From: Limnobacter sp. 130
GTDB lineage: Bacteria > Pseudomonadota > Gammaproteobacteria > Burkholderiales > Burkholderiaceae_B
Length of the DNA stretch: 64,000 nt
Direction of reading: 5' to 3'
Assembly (NCBI RefSeq): GCF_902506325.1
Contig: NZ_LR732328.1
Span: 747,882-811,881 of the forward strand
Shown here: positions 53,055-60,964 of the stretch, one piece after another
Position numbering within the stretch: position 1 is the first letter of the stretch
Layout of the letters: each line of letters opens with the position of its first letter
Position numbers and translations under genes: made by a program
Notes under the pieces: model-generated
What the model was told of the DNA's origin: nothing
Database searches by the model: none
What the model saw: the letters and a program-made list of their open reading frames with translations, nothing else

Positions 53055-54333
53055 AAAGTGCTCCCTTCAATGTCACCATCACGGCACCATCCAGGTTTTT
53101 GGGTTCAATTTTCATCGAAATCTGATTCCAGTAAATTCCGGATTGGTAACGATCCAGAAAGTCTTTCATTAATGTCAGGCTGCCTGTCACCTCTGTGGCG
53201 TGGCGATTCACCGACACGTTCGGTGGAATGCTCTTGAAGCCGGTGGGCCAGGTTTGGCCTTGCGTATCCACCTTGAACTGAATGCCGGCTTTTTGCCAGG
53301 CTTGTTGTTCCAGGTAAAGCAGCTCACTGGCTTCCTGTTTTTTTGGCAAGTCTTGTAATTGCTGAATTCCCTCGGGGGCCATCTCGTACGAGAACGAGAA
53401 TTTCAACTTGTTGACGTCTTTGGGGTCTGGGCTGCTTTGCTGATTGTTTAAAAAACTCACCAGCTCTTGCGTGTAACCCCCTTGCGATTGCCATTGGCTG
53501 GTGCACTTGCCCAGGTTGCACTGAATACTCTCCAGCAACCAGCCGCGCGCCATAAAAGGTTGCTCGCTCAACAGGTTCAGCATCTCGACGACATCGGTAT
53601 TGGCCAAGCCCACATTGCGTTGGTCGGTCGCCAGCTTTTTCAGATACTGCGGTGTTTGTATATTGGACTGCGCCTGTTTCAGGCGTGCCTCGCGTGCGCT
53701 GGCTTCCAGGTACTCATTGCCGCCATACACTCCCCCTGCCAGCAACAAAACAACAGCAAGCATTCCCGATGTCTTGATCAGGTCTGTTGGCAAGCCAGTC
53801 AGTGCGTGTTTCTTGTTGAAGCTACCCAGCTGGGTTGCGATTTCAAGGGGCAGGGCACTGGGAAACAGCTCGGAGGCATTGCTGTACACATGGTATTCCG
53901 AGCTTTCAATCGACCCATTGGTGTAGGTGTTGACAGTGCTGAGCACCTCGGAATCGCTGCCGATGATGTCCATCGTCGGCGCGCCCTGTTCAATCACCAC
54001 CAGTGCCAATTGGCCTTTCTTGATTCCTTCTTCTATGCGAATGGCATAGATGGCGTGCTCTTGCTCATTTCGTGTGACCAGCATGGCAGCCAGGCTGTAC
54101 ACCTGGCTCGTGCGTTCTTCGTCTGAAATGTCAGGGTCAAAGTTGTACAGACCCAGGTATTCGTTCTGATTGCCTTTGAGCAGAATATGCTTGGTGGCGT
54201 CGATGCGGTCTGCAAATTCCCGAATATCGGCAATTCGTTTGCTGTAGCCGGAATGAGCCAAAGGCTGCCAGTTCAGGCCAGCAATGTAGGCTTTCTTGCC
54301 TACCTGATGAACTACTGCAGACTGCTCAGCCAT
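53044..54333 (-). CDS. pilO: Type IVb pilus biogenesis protein PilO (PilO2 type)
   Basis: A 429-residue bitopic inner-membrane protein. The N-terminal cytosolic part (about 1-190) begins AYIAGLNWQPLAHSG and has the segment QLALVVIEQGAPTMD, a helix LAVVLLLAGGVYGGNEYL spans the membrane near 190-215, and the periplasmic part continues to residue 429. Size and position match the PilO protein of R64-type loci, not the smaller PilO of type IVa pili. It probably acts with PilP in the cell-envelope complex. Confidence 0.83.
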   Translation of the reverse strand: MAEQSAVVHQVGKKAYIAGLNWQPLAHSGYSKRIADIREFADRIDATKHILLKGNQNEYLGLYNFDPDISDEERTSQVYSLAAMLVTRNEQEHAIYAIRIEEGIKKGQLALVVIEQGAPTMDIIGSDSEVLSTVNTYTNGSIESSEYHVYSNASELFPSALPLEIATQLGSFNKKHALTGLPTDLIKTSGMLAVVLLLAGGVYGGNEYLEASAREARLKQAQSNIQTPQYLKKLATDQRNVGLANTDVVEMLNLLSEQPFMARGWLLESIQCNLGKCTSQWQSQGGYTQELVSFLNNQQSSPDPKDVNKLKFSFSYEMAPEGIQQLQDLPKKQEASELLYLEQQAWQKAGIQFKVDTQGQTWPTGFKSIPPNVSVNRHATEVTGSLTLMKDFLDRYQSGIYWNQISMKIEPKNLDGAVMVTLKGALYAY

Positions 54334-54349
54334 GGTGTTGCCCCGCTAT

Positions 54350-56113
54350 TTACAGCACCACCGCGCGTACAAGAACAATAAAGTTCTCGCGCATGGTCGA
54401 CAGGTTGCGGGAACCACCAGCCAGCAGCGGCGCCTGTTCAGTCAGCTTGCGTTCCTTAAAGCCGGAAACATCGCGCGACAAACCGGTAATGGCCATGACT
54501 TCGCCGGGGCGAAGTGCAATTGTGTACTGGTCGGAAATACTGCTGGTGTTGGGTGTTTGAACGCGTTGCAAGGTTTCGCCAGAGCCTGTGGTAATTTCCA
54601 GCAGGCTTGTAAGGTCGGACAAGCTGATGCCCATTTTCAGCATGATGGTGTTGTTCTCCAGAATAAACGGCATGGCCGCAAACTGGTCACCAGTCGTGAT
54701 TTCATCGGTCGTCAAACCAGGAACACCTGTGCCGCCACCCAATGCGCCCGAGGAGGCTGGTTTGGTTTCTGACAAATAGCCCGTGGTAGTCAGGCGTGCC
54801 TTGCGCGCCCATTGCCTGTTAAGCGCCACCAGCGAAATAGGGCGATGCTGCACATTGTCGCCAATTTCGTTTAGCGCTTGCACAATGGCTGAACTGGCGC
54901 CGAATCGCTGATTGGTGGGGCTGTTTGGTAATCCTTGGCCAGGAATAAAACCCTGCAACGCCTCGGGAATGGTCAGTGCTATAAGACCGGCTTCGGGGGC
55001 CACCAGCGAATCGGGTGACAACACACCAATACCGTAGCGCTGAGACAGGCTTCTGAAAAACACATCCCAATTCACACCCTGTTGATCATCTTTTTTGGAC
55101 ATCACCGAGTAAATATCGAGTTGTACATGCACCTGTTTCAGCATGTTTGCATTCTCGGCGCGGATCAGATTTCGCACCTGGGTTTGCATGTCACGGCTTG
55201 TTTTCACCATCACACGGCCTGTGCCTTCGGCCACAATCACTTCCGACCCAGGTACCGAGGCCACCATGCGATTGATCACATCCAGAATACTGGCCTGGCC
55301 GTTGATTTTTCCTTTCTCGGACACGCTCAAATTTGAATTGCTTTGTACTTCGTTCCCGCGAACACGACCTTGCGTGCCGCTGCTCATGGCGTATTCATAG
55401 CCGTTGGGAAATGATGCCAACTCGTACATGGCGGTGGTGTAACGCATGATGACAATCGAGTTGTCCCGGTATTCCCAGGACAAGCCCAACTTGTCGGCGG
55501 TGTTGTTGAGGAAATCAATCAGTGTGCCGTCCCAATTCATGAACACGGCCGCCACTGTGGTTTGCGGAGCCAGCGCAACGCTGTCCGTCACTGTCGGGGT
55601 GGAGGGGGGCGTTGCCGCTTCAGCCGGTGCATTGACCGGTGGCAACTGGCGTGCACCCCTGCGTGGCTCTGCGCTTACGGGCGCACTGAAAACATCTTGT
55701 TGAATCCGTACGGGAATGCCGACCATTTGAGTCAAGCGCGCAGCCACCATGTTCAAATCCACAGGGCGACCTTTGTCCGCGAAATTCATTTTGTAGGTTT
55801 CGTGGAAAACTGCTGGCAGTTTGTCATCGTCATTCACATGCACAAACGTGCTGCCAATCCAGCTTTTGCTGGCACGCTTCAGAACCTTGGCGTTTTGCTG
55901 TTGCCTGGCCTGTTCCTCGGCATACTGACTGCTGCCACGAAATGAACCGTTGGTTGGCAAGGTGCTGTTGACCTGATCAACTTTTCGGACTCCATTGTCG
56001 TTGTCCGCTTGTACTTCTGCACGGATCTGTGGGCCAGTACACGCTGCTGTTGCAAGGCACAGCAGTGCCGCAATTGCCGTACTAACCAATGTTCTGTTCA
56101 GTGGTGTCTTCAT
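54350..56113 (-). CDS. pilN: Type IVb pilus secretin lipoprotein (PilN)
   Basis: A 587-residue outer-membrane secretin with a lipobox (CLATAAC, Cys at 25). After N-domains (including VRIQQDVFSAPVS and SWEYRDNSIVIMRY) comes the secretin core: GYLSETKPASSGALGGG, AMPFILENNTIMLKMGISLS and TIALRPGEVMAITGLSRD, ending in a conserved C-terminus. It forms the gated ring through which the pilus leaves the cell. Order and lipoprotein nature fit PilN of R64. It follows the PilL-like gene by 3 bp. Confidence 0.92.
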   Translation of the reverse strand: MKTPLNRTLVSTAIAALLCLATAACTGPQIRAEVQADNDNGVRKVDQVNSTLPTNGSFRGSSQYAEEQARQQQNAKVLKRASKSWIGSTFVHVNDDDKLPAVFHETYKMNFADKGRPVDLNMVAARLTQMVGIPVRIQQDVFSAPVSAEPRRGARQLPPVNAPAEAATPPSTPTVTDSVALAPQTTVAAVFMNWDGTLIDFLNNTADKLGLSWEYRDNSIVIMRYTTAMYELASFPNGYEYAMSSGTQGRVRGNEVQSNSNLSVSEKGKINGQASILDVINRMVASVPGSEVIVAEGTGRVMVKTSRDMQTQVRNLIRAENANMLKQVHVQLDIYSVMSKKDDQQGVNWDVFFRSLSQRYGIGVLSPDSLVAPEAGLIALTIPEALQGFIPGQGLPNSPTNQRFGASSAIVQALNEIGDNVQHRPISLVALNRQWARKARLTTTGYLSETKPASSGALGGGTGVPGLTTDEITTGDQFAAMPFILENNTIMLKMGISLSDLTSLLEITTGSGETLQRVQTPNTSSISDQYTIALRPGEVMAITGLSRDVSGFKERKLTEQAPLLAGGSRNLSTMRENFIVLVRAVVL

Positions 56114-56116
56114 GTT

Positions 56117-56824
56117 TTATCGGCACTCTTCTTTTTGGTCGCCCAGGCGGGTAATGCGTAGCAGTGGTGGCTCGTTGTTGTACACACAAGCCTCCAGTGG
56201 GTATTCACTGTTCTTGATTCCTGGTGTTTCAAGTACTTGCTCTACTGCATACTCAAAAGTGCCAGAGAAGGTCGTGCCCGCTGCAATCATCACGTAGCGA
56301 TCGGCATCCCAACGAAATGTGTAACCTGCCTCTTTCGCCCAGCGGCGAATGGCTTTGTCCAGTCGACCATCTTCAACACGCAATTCCCATTGAATGGCGC
56401 GTGGTGTCACCACCAGCCTTGCACTTTCCTGCTTTACAGGCAGAGCAGCCAGCTGTTCGGCTTCCCGAATCACTTTCGGTGGCAGGTCAACAATGAACAC
56501 GTCGGAGGAAGGCGTTTGCATGGCCAGCTGAATGTTGCTGGTTTTGCTGGAGAGTGCACTTGGTGATTTGGGTTCAAGAGCAGGTTGCGCCACTACAGCG
56601 ATGTGCCTGGCTTGCGGCATGGGGTCGGGAGCATTGTGCCTGGCCAGTTCAACATTGCGTGACAGCAGCTCATCGGCGAAATACGGGAGGTTCTCCTCAC
56701 GTTTATCGAGCACCGCTGAGTAAGTGGGTGCCGCCATTGCTACAGTGGCGCTTGTCTCCCCACTTGTTTCTCCGGTTGTGTTCCATGCCATCAGTACGAT
56801 GGCAAGACCAAGAGCAAATTCCAT
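56117..56824 (-). CDS. pilL: PilL/TcpQ-like pilus accessory protein
   Basis: A 235-residue protein with an N-terminal hydrophobic signal or anchor (FALGLAIVLMAWN) and a C-terminal TcpQ/PilL-type domain: WELRVEDGRLDKAIRRWA, AGYTFRWDADRYVMI and GTFEYAVEQVL. TcpQ-like domains help the secretin reach the outer membrane. It is shorter than R64 PilL and stands first in the pil operon, 3 bp ahead of pilN. No pilM gene was found between it and pilN. Confidence 0.75.
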   Translation of the reverse strand: MEFALGLAIVLMAWNTTGETSGETSATVAMAAPTYSAVLDKREENLPYFADELLSRNVELARHNAPDPMPQARHIAVVAQPALEPKSPSALSSKTSNIQLAMQTPSSDVFIVDLPPKVIREAEQLAALPVKQESARLVVTPRAIQWELRVEDGRLDKAIRRWAKEAGYTFRWDADRYVMIAAGTTFSGTFEYAVEQVLETPGIKNSEYPLEACVYNNEPPLLRITRLGDQKEECR

Positions 56825-56971
56825 ATTCGTTTTACCTTTCTCGTTTGGATCGGTGTTTCAGCAGGTTTGCATTTTTTATTAATTCGAATATGCATCAATA
56901 TACGAAATATTTTCACATGCAGCAATCCCCAAATTATTCAACTGCGTCAGGGGCTTGTTGGCTGGCTCAAA

Positions 56972-57463
56972 TCAATCTTGATAGATTGCTTCCAACCATT
57001 GCTTGCCTTCATGTGGGCTGTAGTGGACCAGAAGGTAGGCCGCTGTTTCAAGCACGGCCAGGCTGCAGGCTTGTGCCTCATCGAAAGCTTCATGATTGAT
57101 CGCGTCATATTCATGAATGCAAACTTTCAATAGTTCGCCAATCAGGCGAGGCGTGGATTCGATGGTTTTAACCTTGGGGCGCAGTTCGGAATATGCTTTC
57201 ATCAGGCCACGGAAATAGTGCCAGGTGCTACCTTCAGTTTCGGCCAAGCCTTGGAGAATAAAGGGCAGGCTCAAATTCAGCAGACCCGTGTCTTCAATGT
57301 GTGCTGCCAGTTCACTGTATTCACAGTCGTCGGGATCTACTGGATGATGCGCCCTGAAATATGCCATGCCGGTGGCGACCGGGTTGCGGGCAGAAAGGCC
57401 CGTGAGCATTGCTGCTGTTCTCTCGAATGGCTTTGTGTGTGCGACCATATTTTTCTTATTCAC
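56972..57463 (-). CDS. Hypothetical protein upstream of the pilus operon
   Basis: A helical 163-residue protein (158 if the internal ATG is used). The ORF start is GTG at 57463 and an ATG follows five codons later; neither has a strong ribosome site. The sequence holds CEYSELAAHIEDTGLLNLSL and FDEAQACSLAVLETAAYLLV, with no known motif, signal or membrane helix. It lies 147 bp upstream of pilL on the same strand and could be a regulator or unrelated. Confidence 0.45.
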   Translation of the reverse strand: MNKKNMVAHTKPFERTAAMLTGLSARNPVATGMAYFRAHHPVDPDDCEYSELAAHIEDTGLLNLSLPFILQGLAETEGSTWHYFRGLMKAYSELRPKVKTIESTPRLIGELLKVCIHEYDAINHEAFDEAQACSLAVLETAAYLLVHYSPHEGKQWLEAIYQD

Positions 57464-57823
57464 TCGTTGAGTTAATGAATACTTGCCCGAATTTATTTTG
57501 CGAACAAGTGTTGACTGAACAAATGTTTGAAAAAAATCACATTTTTTGTCATTTCATGTAACAGTACCTACAGAAAATGCGACAAATTCTGAGTATCAAC
57601 TTGAGGTGATTCCCCAAGGTTCCTGATTTATAAAGGGTTTAATTTCCCTCTATATTTCATTCAGGTGATAAATTCGTTGCAAATTCCTGCAGTCCTCTCT
57701 GAGCTATTTTCGGTCTTTGGCCGTTTTTTGATGTATTCAGAACCCTCCCACCTAGGGTCCCCTCAATGTGGTCTTGAGACAATCACATCAAAGGGTGGGG
57801 GTGGGGGGGTAAAAAGAGGGGGA
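57464..57823. other. Gene-free region with a G-rich tract
   Basis: About 360 bp between the hypothetical gene (start 57463) and the end of the alcohol dehydrogenase gene (57824). The left part is AT-rich and probably promoter sequence for the minus-strand genes. At 57793-57809 is GGGTGGGGGTGGGGGGG, followed by AAAAAGAGGGGG, which can form a G-quadruplex on the plus strand. Nothing else seen. Confidence 0.45.
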
Positions 57824-58825
57824 TTAACGGGACAGCACCACTCTAAAGCGGGGGCTTCCATGGCGTACTTTGTCCAAGGCCTCATTAATTTGATCAAATG
57901 AGTACGATTCAACAATCGGCTCGATTTTGTGAAGACCCGCAAACTTCAACATGTCGGCGATCACCCGTGGGCTGCCCACTGGCGACGAAGAAATGGTTCG
58001 CTGTTGGCCCATCAATCCAAACACGCCAATGTCCAGTGGTTCCAGCACAGCACCCAGAAAGTGCAGCCGCCCCTTGGGGGCCAGGGTGGAAATGTAAGCG
58101 TTCCAGTCAAGCTTCACATTCACCGTCGACAAGATCAGGTCGAAAGATCCTGCGGCTTTTTTGAGTGCGTCGGGATCTTTGCTGTTCAACACATGGTGTG
58201 CGCCCATACCCAATAGCTCGTCGGTTTTGGATGGATTGCTGCTAAAAGCAGTGACCTCGCACCCCCAAGCCTTTAAAAACATCACGGCCATGTGGCCCAA
58301 ACCACCCACGCCAATTACAGCCACTTTGCTTTGCGGCGAAATATTGAATTGCACCAAGGGGTTGTACACCGTAATGCCACCGCACAACAGCGGGCCAGCC
58401 GTGGCAGGGTTGACACTCGCAGGAATTTTGACAGCACTGATCGCTTGTGCGCGCACTTTGTCGGCAAAGCCGCCATGCCGGCCAACAATGGTGCCTTTGG
58501 CTGTGCTGCACAGGTTGTGGTCGCCGCCCATACACATTTTGCAGCTTTCGCAATAACCTGCGTGCCAACCCAGACCCACCACATCGCCAATGGCCAAGTG
58601 GCTTACATGACTACCCACCTTGCTCACGCGACCGATAATTTCGTGGCCCGCCACCATGGGGTATTTGGCTCGGCCCCAGTCGTTGTCCAGCATGCTGATA
58701 TCACTGTGACAAATACCGCAGTGGTCCACATCGATCTCAATGTCGAATGCGCTTAATTCGCCAGGGTCGTATTGAAAGGGTTTCAACGGGCCTTTGGCCT
58801 CGAAAGCTGCGTGTGCATTGATCAT
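57824..58825 (-). CDS. Zinc-dependent alcohol dehydrogenase (cinnamyl-alcohol-dehydrogenase group)
   Basis: A 333-residue MDR-family NADP(H)-type alcohol/aldehyde dehydrogenase of the YahK/AdhC group. Catalytic zinc ligands are seen in DHCGICHSDIS and AGHEIIGRV, structural zinc Cys in GYCESCKMCMGGDHNLC, and the cofactor loop IGVGGLGHMAVMFLKAWG. The start at 58825 has GGAA at proper distance; the ORF start four codons earlier does not. A run of 7 G and 7 A stands upstream and a 17-bp palindrome lies in the divergent region. Confidence 0.9.
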   Translation of the reverse strand: MINAHAAFEAKGPLKPFQYDPGELSAFDIEIDVDHCGICHSDISMLDNDWGRAKYPMVAGHEIIGRVSKVGSHVSHLAIGDVVGLGWHAGYCESCKMCMGGDHNLCSTAKGTIVGRHGGFADKVRAQAISAVKIPASVNPATAGPLLCGGITVYNPLVQFNISPQSKVAVIGVGGLGHMAVMFLKAWGCEVTAFSSNPSKTDELLGMGAHHVLNSKDPDALKKAAGSFDLILSTVNVKLDWNAYISTLAPKGRLHFLGAVLEPLDIGVFGLMGQQRTISSSPVGSPRVIADMLKFAGLHKIEPIVESYSFDQINEALDKVRHGSPRFRVVLSR

Positions 58826-58887
58826 GATTAATTCCATTAAGGGACCAAAAAAAGGGGGGGTGCCTGTTTTTTATTTACTTTGATTTT

Positions 58888-58904
58888 GGATACAAATAGT
58901 ATCC
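58888..58904. promoter_or_regulatory. Palindromic operator candidate between adh and the PEGA lipoprotein gene
   Basis: GGATACaaataGTATCC, 6-bp perfect arms and a 5-bp spacer, placed in the divergent intergenic region of about 190 bp. It could be a regulator site for either gene. The regulator is unknown. Confidence 0.45.
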
Positions 58905-59015
58905 CCAAACCATTCCTGCCCCGGTTTTTTTACTGAAAGCATTGCGGGCATTTTTGAATGGAAAAAACTTCCTGTTCAGGAAAATAAAAACCAATTCTAA
59001 AAAGGTAAAAATAAC

Positions 59016-59405
59016 ATGAATAAATTTATTGCCCGTGCCGTTCTCGGCGTTGCAGTGCTGGGTGTTACAGGCTGTGCATCAATTATGTCCGGCAAAGAGC
59101 AGCAAATTTCCGTGAACTCCAATGTACGTGGCGCCACGGTTCTTATCAATGGTGCAGAGGTTGGAAAAACACCATTTATCGGAAAAGTCAGCAAGCCCAA
59201 AAATGGCGAAGGTAACGTGATTACATTGCGTGCAGACGGTTACGACGAGAAAACTGTTGCGGTTGAAACCACCATTGAGCCTACTTTTTGGGTGAATATT
59301 TTGACTGGCGGTCCATTTGGTTCTACGACTGATTACAGTTCTGGTGCCATGTACAAACTGGGCGACGGCAATTTCAACATTGACTTGACCAAATCGGGAA
59401 AGTAA
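59016..59405 (+). CDS. PEGA-domain lipoprotein
   Basis: A 129-residue lipoprotein with lipobox VTGC (Cys at about 20), followed by a single PEGA-like domain: RGATVLINGAEVGKTPFIGKV and ITLRADGYDEKTVAVE. A Gly-rich hydrophobic stretch near residue 95 (FWVNILTGGPFGSTTDY) is shared with many envelope lipoproteins of this type. Divergent from adh, across the palindromic region. Function unknown, probably cell-envelope structure. Confidence 0.72.
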   Translation: MNKFIARAVLGVAVLGVTGCASIMSGKEQQISVNSNVRGATVLINGAEVGKTPFIGKVSKPKNGEGNVITLRADGYDEKTVAVETTIEPTFWVNILTGGPFGSTTDYSSGAMYKLGDGNFNIDLTKSGK

Positions 59406-59446
59406 TCACGAGCGATTGTATCCCGGGCGTTAATTCATGGATCTTG

Positions 59447-59629
59447 ATGCATTTTTCAAGGTTAGCCCGGGAGTGGTCTGTCGGTCATGGACCTTATTTA
59501 AGGTCTCTCTACAAAAAGACCCGAAGTTCCGAACAGACCTTTGACGACTGGCTCGCGCTCAAAAGGGCACTCATCGACGAATACTCGCCAGCAACACTTT
59601 TCGATCTTGCATGCTTGCTTTCTTATTAG
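59447..59629 (+). CDS. Small ORF upstream of the DUF4105 gene, unknown
   Basis: A 60-residue ORF, MHFSRLAREWSVGHG and onward, that overlaps the DUF4105 gene by 19 bp. No signal, helix or motif was recognised. An alternative 35-residue frame starts at 59438 (ATGGATCTTGATGC). Which, if either, is translated is unclear. The overlap with the next gene suggests coupling. Confidence 0.35.
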   Translation: MHFSRLAREWSVGHGPYLRSLYKKTRSSEQTFDDWLALKRALIDEYSPATLFDLACLLSY

Positions 59630-60954
59630 CCCGTTCATGGCGGTTACAACTTCAGCTGGTTCTGTTACTTGTGACGTTTGTAAGCCCTGCTTGGGCCAGT
59701 GACATCAAAAACTATCCCAAGGCCAGCATTGTCTTTTCTGCAGCCAATCTGAATGATCCCGAAAGTGTTTTTGGTCATGTTTTTATCGTGTTTCACCACG
59801 AAATGCGGCCCGAGCCCGACGATCCCGTTGTGGAGTTTTACGGGAACCTGAAAGACATCGACTACGCAATGGTTAAAACTGTGCTTAGCACGGTGCCTGG
59901 CCAGTACAAATTTTCTACCTACGCTGACAAACTCCGGCTTTATGATCAAGAGGGTCGGGATGTCTACGTTCGTCCTTTAAGAAAAGAAATTGCCATTCCA
60001 GATTTGAAGACGAAAGTAAACGATGCACTTGGTCATCGTTTTGAATATGATTTTCTGAATATCAATTGCGCCTTTTACATTGAGTTGCTTCTCGTCCAGT
60101 CCGATGAGGTGTTAAGCAAGGGCTGGCGTATTCGACAACCCCTTGATGTCTACCTGAATTACGGAGATCGTGAAGGCGAGTTTGTCATTAGATCGGCGGA
60201 TCGTTTGTTGGCTGAGTTTGAATCGGTACCCGATTGGCAACTGAATAAACAGGAAGGGCTCGAATATTTCTCTGCTTACAAAGCATTGGTCGATTCAAGT
60301 GTGAAGTCCGATCTGAATCAAGCTGCAAGGGTGTTGATGACAAGGTCTGAGCCCAGTTCTGGAGTGCTTGCGCCACGTGTATCTGAACGGCGCAGTAATC
60401 TTTACATGGCGGCTTCGTCGGGTGTATTGGATGTTTCCTACATGGCGTTTAATTCAGAAAACGCCTGGTTGACGGACCCATTGCCCAAGCCCAGTCAACT
60501 AGAAGTTGCTGAGGTCAGGGCACGATGTGTAACCCATGCAGATACAGACTGCATTTTTGGCGTTGTGCTGTTCAATAATCGCACTTTTCCCGCAAATGGC
60601 TGGGGCAAGTCTAAAGTGCTGTCAAGTGGTGTCCGGCTGGATCAAGGTCCCCAAGCCAATGCTCAAATTGGCCTTGGCGGTGGTTTTGGTCGCGTTTTCG
60701 ACCTGCCTGTATGGCTGGGGGTGGCCCCACTCGCTCAGGTGGATACCCAATATGGCGGCACGCTTGGGCTGACGGCATCGCTACTGCATGTTTCATCTGC
60801 TTTTCGAACTCACCTACAATTGGACTCCAATCCGAGACATAATCCACTAGATAAAACACAAATAAATTTCTCGGTTACACACCAAGCCACTGGTTTATCC
60901 GTTCAATGGAACGATGTCGATAAGGGGGTGTTGGGTTACCGTCTGATTTTCTAG
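59611..60954 (+). CDS. DUF4105-type periplasmic protein
   Basis: A 447-residue exported protein with a signal peptide (LQLVLLLVTFVSPAWA). The N-terminal half resembles DUF4105/Lnb-type domains: IVFSAANLNDPESVFGHVFI with FHHE, and FDFLNINCAF-like DFLNINCAFYIELL, which carries the conserved His/Cys/Asn layout of papain-like NlpC-related folds. The C-terminal part is a beta-rich domain that may be outer-membrane associated. 10 bp before the molybdopterin enzyme gene. The role of the family is unclear apart from lipoprotein acyl transfer in Lnb. Confidence 0.65.
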   Translation: MLAFLLARSWRLQLQLVLLLVTFVSPAWASDIKNYPKASIVFSAANLNDPESVFGHVFIVFHHEMRPEPDDPVVEFYGNLKDIDYAMVKTVLSTVPGQYKFSTYADKLRLYDQEGRDVYVRPLRKEIAIPDLKTKVNDALGHRFEYDFLNINCAFYIELLLVQSDEVLSKGWRIRQPLDVYLNYGDREGEFVIRSADRLLAEFESVPDWQLNKQEGLEYFSAYKALVDSSVKSDLNQAARVLMTRSEPSSGVLAPRVSERRSNLYMAASSGVLDVSYMAFNSENAWLTDPLPKPSQLEVAEVRARCVTHADTDCIFGVVLFNNRTFPANGWGKSKVLSSGVRLDQGPQANAQIGLGGGFGRVFDLPVWLGVAPLAQVDTQYGGTLGLTASLLHVSSAFRTHLQLDSNPRHNPLDKTQINFSVTHQATGLSVQWNDVDKGVLGYRLIF

Positions 60955-60964
60955 GGAGACAATT

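Noticed and set aside
59438-59629. Frameshifted single gene made of the 35-residue ORF and the 60-residue ORF
   Set aside because: Neither part has a family match that would support joining, so a frameshift cannot be argued from sequence alone.
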